Shown: positions 37,341-45,338 of the stretch, piece by piece
How positions within the stretch are numbered: position 1 is the stretch's first letter
How the letters are laid out: every line of letters starts with the position of its first letter
Assembly: GCF_042435035.1 (NCBI RefSeq)
Contig: NZ_JBHMQT010000054.1
Location: forward strand, 39,231 to 103,230
Reading direction: 5' to 3'
Source: Sphaerimonospora cavernae
GTDB taxonomy: Bacteria; Actinomycetota; Actinomycetes; Streptosporangiales; Streptosporangiaceae
Length of the DNA: 64,000 bases
Position numbers and translations under genes: made by a program
The notes under the pieces: generated by a model
Database searches by the model: none
What the model was told of the DNA's origin: nothing
Seen by the model: only the letters and a program-made list of their open reading frames with translations

Positions 37341-38300
37341 ATGCGCGCCATCGTCGTCAACACCCCCGGCGGGTCCGCCGCGCTGGAGCCCGCCGAGATC
37401 CCCGACCCCGTGCCCGGCCCGGGTGAGGTGCTGGTGGACGTGGCGGCGAGCGGGGTGAACTTCATCGACGTCTACCACCGGGAGGGCCGCTATCCGCTGC
37501 CGGTGCCGTTCGTCCCCGGCTCCGAGGGCGCCGGTACGGTCACGGCCGTGGGTGAAGGGGTGAGCGACGTCGTCGTCGGCGACCGCGTCGGCTGGGCACA
37601 GGTGCTCGGCTCGTACGCCGCCAAGGCCGTGATCCCGGCCGAGCAGACGATCGTGCTGCCCTCCGGGGTGTCGCCGGACCTCGCGGCCGCCGTCCTGCTC
37701 CAGGGCCTCACCGCGCACTACCTCACCCATTCGACCTACGCCGTACGGCAGGGCGACGACGTGCTCGTCCACGCCGCCGCCGGCGGCATGGGGCTGCTGC
37801 TCACGCAGATCGCCAAGCTGCGGGGCGCCCGAGTGATCGGTACGGTTTCCACCCCCGAGAAGGAGAAGCTCGCCAGGCAGGCCGGCGCCGACGAGGTGAT
37901 CGGCTATGAGGACTTCGCCGACGAGGTGAAGAAGATCACCGGCGGGGGCGCCCACGTGGTCTACGACGGGGTCGGCGCCGCCACCTTCGACGGCTCGCTC
38001 ACGTCGCTGCGCCCACGCGGGATGCTCGCGTTGTACGGCGCGGCCAGCGGGGCGGTGCCGCCGTTCGACCCGCAGCGGCTGAACGCCGCCGGCTCGGTCT
38101 TCCTGACCCGGCCCTCGCTCACCCACTACGTCGCCGACCGCGAGGAACTGCTGTGGCGGGCGGGCGACGTGCTGGGCTGGGTGGCCTCGGGGGCGCTCAA
38201 GGTGCATGTCTCACAGCGCTACCCGCTGGCCGAGGCGCGCCGCGCGCACGACGACCTGGAGGCCAGGCGCACCACCGGCAAACTGCTGCTCATCCCCTGA
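37341..38300 (+). CDS. Quinone oxidoreductase (zinc-independent MDR family)
   Basis: 319 residues from ATG with AGGAG upstream. Recognisable MDR features: VNTPGGSAALEPAEIPDPVPGPGEVLV, GEGVSDVVVGDRVGW, and a nucleotide site VLVHAAAGGMGLLLTQIAK. It ends ARRTTGKLLLIP. It lacks catalytic zinc ligands, as expected of QOR. It reduces quinones with NADPH. It follows the monooxygenase by 75 bases and may be co-transcribed. Confidence 0.93.
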   Translation: MRAIVVNTPGGSAALEPAEIPDPVPGPGEVLVDVAASGVNFIDVYHREGRYPLPVPFVPGSEGAGTVTAVGEGVSDVVVGDRVGWAQVLGSYAAKAVIPAEQTIVLPSGVSPDLAAAVLLQGLTAHYLTHSTYAVRQGDDVLVHAAAGGMGLLLTQIAKLRGARVIGTVSTPEKEKLARQAGADEVIGYEDFADEVKKITGGGAHVVYDGVGAATFDGSLTSLRPRGMLALYGAASGAVPPFDPQRLNAAGSVFLTRPSLTHYVADREELLWRAGDVLGWVASGALKVHVSQRYPLAEARRAHDDLEARRTTGKLLLIP

Positions 38301-38317
38301 TCCGCGGGCCGCGGATC

Positions 38318-38737
38318 TCAGTGCGGCGACAGGGTGTGGCGCCCGGGAAGACGCCGGCGGTAGCGGGACACGACCCGGTAGCCCGCCTCGGCCAGCCAGC
38401 TCAGCGGCGGGGCGAGCATGAGCCTGCCGGTCGCGCGCCACCGCGCCACCGGCTGCAGGGCCAGGACCAGCGCGACCGCCCGCGCACCCTGGGCGCGCAG
38501 CCCGTCCGGGCCGATGAGCTGTACGGACGCGGCGGCCTGCTCACGAGTGAGCCCGAAACCCGCGAGATCGACGAACTGCCAGGCGCGCACGGCGGGCATG
38601 TACGGCAGCAGCCTCCGCCCGGTGTTCACGCACAGCTGGCAGAAGCCGCATTCCCCATCGAACAGCAGCAGGACCCGGTTGGTACTGCCCACGATGTCGA
38701 ATCTACCAATGCGCCCCGGCTCGTCCTCATCGGTCAC
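38318..38737 (-). CDS. DUF393 / thiol-disulfide oxidoreductase DCC family
   Basis: 139 residues from a GTG at 38737 that lies inside the end of cobD (11-base overlap). Motif LLFDGECGFCQLC contains the DGxCxxC core, followed by a FVDLAGFGLTREQAA segment. The DCC family is predicted to be redox active. Its coupling to cobD is positional. Confidence 0.8.
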   Translation of the reverse strand: MTDEDEPGRIGRFDIVGSTNRVLLLFDGECGFCQLCVNTGRRLLPYMPAVRAWQFVDLAGFGLTREQAAASVQLIGPDGLRAQGARAVALVLALQPVARWRATGRLMLAPPLSWLAEAGYRVVSRYRRRLPGRHTLSPH

Positions 38738-39701
38738 CGGGGCGATGTCCGAAGAGGCTCGCGATCCCCAGGGCGCCCGCCGCCAGGGCGACGGCGGTGA
38801 GCGACACCGCGCGGGCGAGCCGTACGGAGCGCCGGATGTCCGCGACGCCCGGACGCGGGCCGTCACCGAGCTCGGGGCGGTGCTCCACCCGGCCGCCGTA
38901 GTCGTTCGCGCCGCCGAGCCGTACGCCGAGAGCGCCGGCGAAGGCGGCCTCGCACCGGCCGGAGTTGGGGCTGGGATGGCGGCGGCCGTCGCGGCGGAGC
39001 ACGGCGGCGGCCCGGCCCGGAGAGCCGCCCGCTGTGCCGGCCAGCGCCGCGGTGAGCAGGCCGGTCAGCCGGGCCGGCAGGAAGTTGGCCGCGTCGTCGA
39101 GCCGGGCCGACGCCCACCCGAACCTCTCGTAGCGCGGCGACCGGTGACCGACCATCGCGTCGAGCGTGTTGATCGCCCGATAGGCCAGCAGGCCCGGCAC
39201 GCCGAAGACCGCGCCCCACACCAGCGGGGCGACGACGGCGTCGGAGCTGTTCTCCGCGATCGACTCGACCGTCGCGCGGGCGATCTCCCCGGCGTCCAGC
39301 CTCGACGGGTCGCGGCCGCACAGGTGCGGCAGCCGCTCGCGGGCGGCCGGCAGATCTCCTGACTCAAGGGCGGCGGACAGGTGTGCGCCCTCTCTGGCGA
39401 GGGTCGTGCCGCCGAGCACGGCCCAGGTCGCGGCGGCCGTCACGGCCGTACGGGCGACCGGGCACGACCGGGTCAGCCGGTCGGCCGCCAGCCCAATGCC
39501 TGTCGCGGCACCCACGCAGGCGGCGGTGAAGGCGACCCCGGAGGCTCGAGAATCGCGATATATCCGCTTTTCCAGGGCGGCGGCGCGGTTGCCGAACACG
39601 GCAACGGGATGGCCTCTCCTGGGATCGCCCACCACCATGTCGATCGCGGCGCCCAGCAGGATGCCCGCCGCCGTCGCCCTGCTTCTGATCACGGCGGCCA
39701 T
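38727..39701 (-). CDS. cobD: Adenosylcobinamide-phosphate synthase CobD (CbiB)
   Basis: 324 residues, a membrane protein. Motifs MVVGDPRRGHPVAVFG, ATVESIAENSSDAVVAPLVWG and RAINTLDAMVGHRSPRYERFG are those of CbiB/CobD. It adds aminopropanol phosphate to cobyric acid. It is 19 kb from the other cobalamin genes. Downstream DUF393 is translationally coupled. Confidence 0.95.
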   Translation of the reverse strand: MAAVIRSRATAAGILLGAAIDMVVGDPRRGHPVAVFGNRAAALEKRIYRDSRASGVAFTAACVGAATGIGLAADRLTRSCPVARTAVTAAATWAVLGGTTLAREGAHLSAALESGDLPAARERLPHLCGRDPSRLDAGEIARATVESIAENSSDAVVAPLVWGAVFGVPGLLAYRAINTLDAMVGHRSPRYERFGWASARLDDAANFLPARLTGLLTAALAGTAGGSPGRAAAVLRRDGRRHPSPNSGRCEAAFAGALGVRLGGANDYGGRVEHRPELGDGPRPGVADIRRSVRLARAVSLTAVALAAGALGIASLFGHRPGDR

Positions 39702-39740
39702 TCTTCCCCACCCCGGCCGACGCCCTGTCAGGCGGGAGCT

Positions 39741-40550
39741 TCAGGCGAGGTGGGCGCGCAGCGCGTCCTCGTTGGCGTCGAGCCAGTCGGCGGCCCTTCT
39801 GATCCGCTCGCCCGCACCGTTCGACCACATCCGGGCCCAGCCGCCGCCCAGCGTCTGCGCCTTCTTCCGCATGAGGCCGTACGACCGGTCGAACCGGACG
39901 CGAGCCAGACCCGGCAGCCGGAGCCGGTCGCGCCGGGCCAGGCCGTACGCGTCGCAGAACAGCCGCAGCCGCGGCCCGACGTCCGCCGTGCGCAGCAGCG
40001 GATCGCGGTCGATCGGGTCGTCGATGGGCGCCCAGTGCCGCATCGTGATGAGCACGTCGAACAGCCGCGTCGTCGGCCGGGCCAGGTCGAAGTCGATCAG
40101 CGCGTACGGCACGGGCTCGGCCGCCTCGCGGAACACGACGTTCTGCGGGGTGACATCACAGTGGCCGATCAGCTCGGGCGCGTCGTCCGGGGCCGAGCCG
40201 ATCTCCCAGACGGCGCCGGCCGGCGGGACGAACGACGCCGCCGCATCGTGGAGCCGCCGCAGCAGGCGGGCGAGTTCGGCGAGGGTCTCGTCGGCGGCGG
40301 CGTAACCGGGCAGCGGACGCGTCGGCACCCGGCCTTCGACGAACGTGAGGATCTCCCTGCCGAGCTCATCGGTGCCCAGCACGCGGGGGGCACCGTCGAA
40401 CCCGGCCGCCTCCAGGTGCCTCAGCAGCGCGTGCACCGACGGCGACGACGCCCGCATCGGACGCCGGACCGTGTCCCCCACCCGTACGACTCCCTCGGTG
40501 ACGTCGCCCCCGTGGAGCGGGATCTCCTGAGGATCCGTACGCGTGGACAT
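39741..40550 (-). CDS. Aminoglycoside phosphotransferase/choline kinase-like protein
   Basis: 269 residues. The kinase motifs HCDVTPQNVVF (catalytic loop, HxDxxxxN) and LIDFDLA (DxD/E metal loop) are present, with a weak Brenner-type N-lobe. Such APH-fold proteins phosphorylate small molecules; target unknown. Convergent spacing from cobD is 39 bases. Confidence 0.82.
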   Translation of the reverse strand: MSTRTDPQEIPLHGGDVTEGVVRVGDTVRRPMRASSPSVHALLRHLEAAGFDGAPRVLGTDELGREILTFVEGRVPTRPLPGYAAADETLAELARLLRRLHDAAASFVPPAGAVWEIGSAPDDAPELIGHCDVTPQNVVFREAAEPVPYALIDFDLARPTTRLFDVLITMRHWAPIDDPIDRDPLLRTADVGPRLRLFCDAYGLARRDRLRLPGLARVRFDRSYGLMRKKAQTLGGGWARMWSNGAGERIRRAADWLDANEDALRAHLA

Positions 40551-40715
40551 GTCCAGGCAGCCTACTGAGCAGAAGAGCGTTCCGGAGGCGACTCCCGCCG
40601 GTTTTGGCAGTTCCCAACGCCACTTTTGCGCGCACTTCGTGCCGTTCGGCCGTACCGATGCCCGGTTGCGCGTTCAGACGTAAGGCGGCCTGACCATCAC
40701 CGTACGGTTCGCTGC

Positions 40716-42134
40716 TCACAGCGGCCACGCGGCCAGCAACTCTCCGGGGCCGTAGGCGGCATCGAGTCCCGGGCAGTCGAGTCCACTGCGTGAGACCGCC
40801 ACGACCGGGACAGGTTCGGCTGTGAGCGCGGCGCGGTGACGGTGGAGGGCTGCCAGGTCGTGTCGGTCGAACGGTGATTGCTCCAGCCACTTGATGGAAC
40901 CGACGAAAAGCAACTCCTTGGCGATGGGGGCGCGGTCTGCCCCGACGATGTCGATCTCGATGTCGTCGGTGCGGGTCCAGTAGCCACCCACCGCGGGGGC
41001 TGCGGGCAGCCGGTCGTCGGGCAGTATCCGGGCGAGCGCGTCCCGGATGAGCGGCTCGACGGCCCGGCCGCGCCAGCTGGTCCAGCTCTCCCGGATGCGT
41101 TCCAAGGTCAGGTCGCCCCGCCCCCGCTCGATCTCCCCCATGAACGGACCGAGAAGGTGCAGCCAAAACCGCAGGTAGGGATCCGTCACCCGGTAACGGC
41201 GGTCCTTCGACGGGCGCAGGGAAACGGGCAGTTCCGCAGCGACGATCCGCTTGTCCGTGAGCAGCTCCAGCGCTCGCTGCAGTGGCGTGGCCCCGATCCC
41301 GCCGGCCGAGCGGGCGATGTTGGTGAAGGTCCGCTCGCCACTGCCGATCGCCGCCAGCACCGCACGGGCCTGAGCCTGCGGCGGGAACTCCGCGGCCAGC
41401 GAGCGCTCGGCCGACACCAGCAGGGCCGAGACCGGATCATTCAGCGCCTCGCCGAGGAAGTCCCACAGCCCCGCGCCCCGCGGCCATTCCGCGCAGATCA
41501 GCGGCAGCCCGCCGGTGACCAGGGCGGCGTCGAAGGCTTCCTCCGGATCCAGCCCCAGCATCCGCCCCACCTCCGCGGGGTTCAGCGGCCCGAGCACCAT
41601 CTCCCGGCCGCGCTGGTGGAAAGGTCGTCCGTAGCTGTTCAGTGCCTCCATCATCGACAGATCCGAGCCGATGAGGACCAGCAGCACCGGCTTCGTCTTC
41701 AGGGCTCTGTCCCAGGCCCGCTGCAGCATCCCCTCGAAGGCGCCTTCGGCGTCCATCAGGTACGGCACCTCGTCTATCACCAGGACGCTCGGCCGGTCGG
41801 CGGGCAGCGCCGCGGCCAGCACATCGAACGCGGCATCCCAGCTCTCCGGCCGCGCGGCGGCGACCAGGTGCGCCAGCGGCAGCGTCGATGCCTGGGCGTC
41901 CCGGGCCAGCCGTGCCAGATCGTCCTGAGGCGACGCGCCGGTGGCCGCGTAAAACAGGTACGGCGTCGTGGCGCGCTCCACGAACCGCTCGACCAGCCGC
42001 GACTTGCCCACCCGGCGCCGCCCGCGCAGCATCACGCACCGGCCCGGCCGTTCTCCTCCGACCCCCGCCGCGACCTTCTGCAGCTCGCGCTCCAGCGTCG
42101 CCAGCTCTTGTCGGCGGCCGACGAAATCCACCAT
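40716..42134 (-). CDS. AAA-type ATPase with C-terminal DUF234 nuclease-like domain
   Basis: 472 residues from the ATG at 42134, nine bases after GGAGG. It begins MVDFVGRRQELATLERELQK; Walker A is MLRGRRRVGKSRLVERFV, Walker B VLVIDEVPYLMD. C-terminal winged helix (NIARSAGGIGATPLQRALELL) and a DUF234-type region with DDIEIDIVGAD and ELLFVGSIKWL, a PD-(D/E)xK-like nuclease trace. This architecture (PF01637 + PF03008) is known in archaea and bacteria as a DEXX-box ATPase of unclear role. Upstream direct repeats look like an operator. Confidence 0.85.
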   Translation of the reverse strand: MVDFVGRRQELATLERELQKVAAGVGGERPGRCVMLRGRRRVGKSRLVERFVERATTPYLFYAATGASPQDDLARLARDAQASTLPLAHLVAAARPESWDAAFDVLAAALPADRPSVLVIDEVPYLMDAEGAFEGMLQRAWDRALKTKPVLLVLIGSDLSMMEALNSYGRPFHQRGREMVLGPLNPAEVGRMLGLDPEEAFDAALVTGGLPLICAEWPRGAGLWDFLGEALNDPVSALLVSAERSLAAEFPPQAQARAVLAAIGSGERTFTNIARSAGGIGATPLQRALELLTDKRIVAAELPVSLRPSKDRRYRVTDPYLRFWLHLLGPFMGEIERGRGDLTLERIRESWTSWRGRAVEPLIRDALARILPDDRLPAAPAVGGYWTRTDDIEIDIVGADRAPIAKELLFVGSIKWLEQSPFDRHDLAALHRHRAALTAEPVPVVAVSRSGLDCPGLDAAYGPGELLAAWPL

Positions 42135-42157
42135 GCTGACCGACCTCCGTACCCTGC

Positions 42158-42191
42158 ATGTTACTAACAAGAATGTCACTAACAAGAATGT
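42158..42191 (-). promoter_or_regulatory. Promoter with two 14-bp direct repeats upstream of the ATPase gene
   Basis: ACTAACAAGAATGT occurs twice at 42163 and 42178, 15 bases apart. On the minus strand TTGTTA (42185-42180) and TAACAT (42163-42158) with a 16-base spacer form a promoter embedded in the repeats, with a transcript start about 17 bases before the ATG. The AT-rich island in a GC-rich background suggests an operator bound by a repressor, perhaps the encoded ATPase's own regulation. Confidence 0.5.
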
Positions 42192-42610
42192 TAGCAACAT
42201 CGTACACACAGGAGGCCCGATCGCGGACCCGGGTGGCGTAGCTGAAGTCCCGGCCGGTGGCGGTGGGGTACTCGGCCAGCGCCTCTCCGACGCAGTTCCA
42301 CACTCCTCGGGTGCCGCCCATCGGCTCCCGCTGCGGACTTCAGGGACGTCCGTACGGGCGGCGGCCGAAGTCGGTGGTGCCACCGGCGAGCCGGTTCCCC
42401 GTTGACGTCCGTCCGCCGGCCACCGACGACAACGCCCGCCGGCTGTCGAGCTCAGTCACCGGCCGGGCATCGACTGCGGTTCCTGCGGTGAGACCACGTA
42501 CGCTTGCTGCTGCGGATGCCCTGGTCAGCCGTACGGACCGGGGTCGGCCGACACATATCCGGGAGAGGGGGTGTGTACCTACTCCCCGGATCATGCAGAA
42601 TTAGGCACGA
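42192..42610. other. Region upstream of the ATPase gene and tRNA, no supported gene
   Basis: About 420 bases. On the minus strand a short open stretch (near 42206-42321) reads like a fragment (GGTRGVWNCVGEALAEYPTATG...), probably a gene remnant, since it stops near the repeats without a start signal. Nothing else is supported here. The tRNA-Arg gene begins at 42611. Confidence 0.4.
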
Positions 42611-42684
42611 GCGCCCTTAGCTCAGCTGGATAGAGCATCGGACTTCTAATCCGACGGTCGCAGGTTCGAATCCTGCAGGGCGCG
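42611..42684 (+). tRNA. tRNA-Arg(TCT)
   Basis: 74 bases. Acceptor stem GCGCCCT pairs with AGGGCGC; D arm GCTC...GAGC; anticodon stem TCGGA/TCCGA closing loop CTTCTAA with anticodon TCT (reads AGA); T arm GCAGG-TTCGAAT-CCTGC. No CCA is encoded. Its 3' half is the integration target of the element downstream. Confidence 0.95.
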
Positions 42685-42687
42685 CTC
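42642..42687 (+). repeat. Attachment-site repeat in tRNA 3' half (attL side)
   Basis: 46 bases from the anticodon loop through the tRNA 3' end plus CTC. A near-identical copy is at 45292-45338, differing by one inserted C and CA to GG. Repeated tRNA 3' ends flanking an integrase are the usual product of site-specific integration. Confidence 0.75.
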
Positions 42688-42693
42688 CTCTCA

Positions 42694-42930
42694 TCAGCCC
42701 GAACCCCGGCTGACCTGGGCATTCTCTTGATCGCGCCATGGCCGCCCGCGCAGCCGTACGCCATCAGACTCGGCACTGAGCGGGCACTCCCGGAACCTAT
42801 CCGGAATGATCTCGGCGACGTTTCCGCAGGTCAGCTCTAGGATTTCGCCGCTCCCCGGAGCGATTCCGAGCCTCCCCGAGCACGCGGCAGGGTGGTTCGC
42901 GGAGCCGAGGTGTGGCACGATGCGACTCAT
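42694..42930 (-). CDS. Possible small protein on the element (low confidence)
   Basis: 78-residue frame starting ATG 42930 (MSRIVPHLGSANHPAACSG...) and ending just beside the attachment repeat. It shows a Cys-Gly-Asn segment (LELTCGNVAEIIPDRF) but no ribosome site and lies 17 bases from the divergent gene at 42948. It may be a remnant. Confidence 0.3.
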   Translation of the reverse strand: MSRIVPHLGSANHPAACSGRLGIAPGSGEILELTCGNVAEIIPDRFRECPLSAESDGVRLRGRPWRDQENAQVSRGSG

Positions 42931-42947
42931 GACGATCAGAAAGGGCG

Positions 42948-43373
42948 ATGCCGCGTAGGCCGCCGAGCGCCATCCGCGCTCATCAAGCAGCAGCCCGAGA
43001 ACAGGGCCGACCAGCTCGTCAAATTCCTGGCCTATCAGGCCGGACCCGTGCTGCGATCGCACGCCTGGAGGCCCAGGGGCTGGGGGCAGACACCGTCGCT
43101 CAAGCCTTTGATCAGTACAGAGGCTTCCTCCGACGCCCCGGCCGGATTCTGTACGTCCCGCCACATTCATGTCCCTGCTGTGACCCCACCGAGGCACGCG
43201 ACACCCTGGAACTCGCGCTACGTCGACTACCGCCGGCAGCCCGCGCAGATCTCGGACGGCTGGTATGCCGCCTCGACGAGGAATTCCGCAGACGCACTCT
43301 CCCCGAGCCTCATCCTCAGCTACTTCCGTGGCAGCTCGACCGATGGTGGCACCGGCGCATTGTCGGCTATTGA
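42948..43373 (+). CDS. Hypothetical protein of the integrative element
   Basis: 141 residues from an ATG with AAAGGG closely upstream. The protein has an arginine-rich start, a CPCCDPTEARDTLELALRRLPP element with a Cys-Pro-Cys-Cys metal motif, then ARADLGRLVCRLDEEFRRRTLPEP and a WHRRIVGY end. I have seen this kind of small CPCC protein in actinobacterial mobile elements, but do not know its function. Confidence 0.6.
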   Translation: MPRRPPSAIRAHQAAAREQGRPARQIPGLSGRTRAAIARLEAQGLGADTVAQAFDQYRGFLRRPGRILYVPPHSCPCCDPTEARDTLELALRRLPPAARADLGRLVCRLDEEFRRRTLPEPHPQLLPWQLDRWWHRRIVGY

Positions 43374-43378
43374 TCAGT

Positions 43379-43690
43379 TCACGACAGGCCGAAGGGCCTC
43401 GGCGTCGACCGAGACCCTTCGTTCCCTCGTGTTCGCGTCGCCTCATCGGCGAGGACTTCCATGGTCCGCTGGTTGGCGACCTCGCGTTGACCGTCGATGC
43501 ACTTCGCGTAGACCCGGAGCATGACATCCACGCCATGTCCGGCCCGTTCGGCGGTGGCTTCCGGTGCGTGGACGCCCGCGTTGAGCCACAGGGACACGGC
43601 CGCGTGCCGCAGGTCGTACGGCCGGCCCGCCAGCGGCGATCTCACCGAACCCGGCGTGGACCGCCGTGTGCACGTCGACCGGGAGGTCAT
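43379..43690 (-). pseudogene. C-terminal fragment of a tyrosine recombinase (integrase)
   Basis: In-frame fragment with the catalytic-domain end: GRPYDLRHAAVSLWLNAGV (Arg-His box), ATAERAGHGVDVMLRVYAKC (His and catalytic Tyr in the VYAK motif), then EVANQRTMEVLADEAT. The N-terminal ~300 residues needed for a working integrase are absent; the adjacent sequence toward 43690 lacks homologous motifs. This is the remnant of the integrase that inserted the element at the tRNA. Confidence 0.8.
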
Positions 43691-43735
43691 CCCATCGGGG
43701 TATGGTCACCTGCCACCCCAAGCCAACCCTTCGGT

Positions 43736-44143
43736 TCAGGCGCTGCGCCAGCGTGCGCGATCCCCACCGCTTGAGGTGCAGCGCATCAATGTGCCCGCGC
43801 TGGTGCGGCCGAGCGCCCCCTGCGGTGAGCAGAACGCGCCAGGGCGGACACCGGACCGCACAGACGGCCGGGATGGGCGCGCAGTCCTGTGCACGGGCTT
43901 GGGCGACACCTTCACCCGCGCCTTCCTCTTCTTGTGCGACGCCGGTGTTGGCGTCGGCGTGGCGGACGGGCTGAATGGAGTGGGCGTTGGTGTTGGTGTA
44001 GCCCATTGGCTCGGCGTGGCGAGCGGAGACCCCACCTGGGGCGAATGGGTGGATAGCGGAGCTGTCTGGGCAGTCCCTGCGGTGCTGCAGCCAGTCAGGA
44101 GTACTGCGGCGAGCAGCGTTACCAGGGCAGTGCGTCGAGGCAT
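43736..44143 (-). CDS. Secreted lipoprotein with Pro/Ala/Thr linker and C-terminal CSPQGALG domain
   Basis: 135 residues from ATG 44143 (MPRRTALVTLLAAVLLTGC; lipobox LLTGC). A Pro/Ser/Thr linker with TPTPTPTPF runs to a basic KKRKARVKVSPKPVH stretch, then the typical secreted tail GAFCSPQGALGRTSAGTLMRCTSSGGDRARWRSA-like element (motif pieces GAFCSPQGALGRTS and LMRCTSSGGDRARW). Upstream start at 44194 is possible. It is likely a surface protein carried as cargo. Confidence 0.75.
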   Translation of the reverse strand: MPRRTALVTLLAAVLLTGCSTAGTAQTAPLSTHSPQVGSPLATPSQWATPTPTPTPFSPSATPTPTPASHKKRKARVKVSPKPVHRTARPSRPSVRSGVRPGAFCSPQGALGRTSAGTLMRCTSSGGDRARWRSA

Positions 44144-44341
44144 TCGAGGTGCTTTCCGTTCGGGGGCGGTCGGGCCATATCCCAGCACCTTCATTCACTC
44201 CTCGCCACCACATAAGCACATTGCGTCACTATCGATGCATGCGCGTGAATCACGACGCATTATGCGGAACCGCACGCTGACCCGCGCCCAGCGCAATGAA
44301 CGGATCTGAACGACCCTGAAGATCGTTTGGGCACCTCAATG

Positions 44342-45148
44342 TCAGAAGGTCTGCTGGTCGGTTGCCGGCCAGGCATCTGGGGAGCGGCGGTGGTTGGTGT
44401 GGCCTGCCTTGAGGACCGTGCGTAGTTGGGCGAGAAATTTGGTGTCGAACGAGAGGTCCAGTTGCTGCAAGAGGGCGTAAGCGGCATGGGGCTCAAGACG
44501 GCCGTAGACGTCGTGGTAGCTGCCGAGCAGGCCTCGGAACAATGCGAGATGAAGAGCCGGTAGTGCCACGCACGCCTGATAGACCGGATGCTTGATCGGC
44601 CATGGTACGGGACCGGACACCTCCAGAACTCGCTGAGCTCGGCGAAGCAGCGGATTGTCCGCCGTATCCTGAAAGCGACCTTGGATGAGCAGCCTTGCAA
44701 CGTCGTTGCCCAGCACTTCGGCGAAGGCGATCTCCACTGTGGTGCCTTCTTCGAACCAGTCGACCCATAGTGAATATGTGATCGGGTCCGCAGGTTCCGG
44801 TGCCTCCAGGCGCCGCCGGTAGGCATCCCATAGCAGGCCAGCGTTTGGGTCGTACGCATCTGCCATGGTGAAGCGGATTTCACAGGTCACCCAGTAGTCG
44901 TCAAGGAGGTCCAAGAGGCCAAGTGCAAGCCGCAGCCGAGCCTCCGAATCGAGATCGGGATCCTCTAGCAGCGCTCTCGTCCACGCGTGCGCCACATCGT
45001 TGGCGGTGAGCAGTTCGTCCCCCGAGCCTTCATCGCTCGTCCATACGCCGTCGCTGACTTGGGCGACGCCTTGTTCTGCCAGCCAACGCCGTGCTTCCTC
45101 TTTCGCCTTGTAGTCCACAAGAGAAGTGTCAGCCATCGCGATCGGCAT
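44342..45148 (-). CDS. Hypothetical cytoplasmic protein, element cargo
   Basis: 268 residues (or 264 from the second ATG at 45136). Helical, Leu/Asp/Glu-rich with no membrane segment: WLAEQGVAQVSDGVWTSDEGSGDEL near the start, LLDLLDDYWVTCEIRF, FAEVLGNDVARLLIQG, and LRTVLKAGHTNHRRSPDAWP at the end. I do not recognise it. It lies inside the integrative element and is unlike its neighbours in base composition. Confidence 0.65.
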   Translation of the reverse strand: MPIAMADTSLVDYKAKEEARRWLAEQGVAQVSDGVWTSDEGSGDELLTANDVAHAWTRALLEDPDLDSEARLRLALGLLDLLDDYWVTCEIRFTMADAYDPNAGLLWDAYRRRLEAPEPADPITYSLWVDWFEEGTTVEIAFAEVLGNDVARLLIQGRFQDTADNPLLRRAQRVLEVSGPVPWPIKHPVYQACVALPALHLALFRGLLGSYHDVYGRLEPHAAYALLQQLDLSFDTKFLAQLRTVLKAGHTNHRRSPDAWPATDQQTF

Positions 45149-45291
45149 GGCGATCAGCAGCCCGAGATGGCGAGGACGGAAGCAACAGTCTGTGTGATCC
45201 GGAACATCCTCGGAATGACTTTGCTCTGGTCGAGGGCATCCGGGAGATCACCTGCAGGTCCGCGCATTATCGGGCAAAGAAAAGGCGATCC

Positions 45292-45338
45292 ACTTCTAAT
45301 CCCGACGGTCGGGGGTTCGAATCCTGCAGGGCGCGCTC
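45292..45338 (+). repeat. Duplicated tRNA-Arg 3' half (attR side)
   Basis: Copy of the tRNA 3' portion, from CTTCTAAT to GGCGCGCTC, with an extra C and a CA to GG change. It lacks the 5' half and cannot form a tRNA. The end of the adjacent MBL gene (stop at 45337-45339) overlaps the copy by two bases, which sets the element boundary. Confidence 0.75.

Larger units (their letters stand above)
42688..45291. mobile_element. Decayed integrative element at tRNA-Arg
   Basis: 2.6 kb between the intact tRNA gene and the duplicated tRNA 3' half. It holds a truncated tyrosine integrase (43379-43690), a lipoprotein gene, two hypothetical genes and no complete replication or transfer functions. The integrase is broken, so the element is immobile unless helped in trans. 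The cargo genes differ from the core genes in composition. Confidence 0.7.

Noticed and set aside
45292..45338. A second tRNA gene
   Set aside because: Only the 3' half is present; it is an attachment-site copy.
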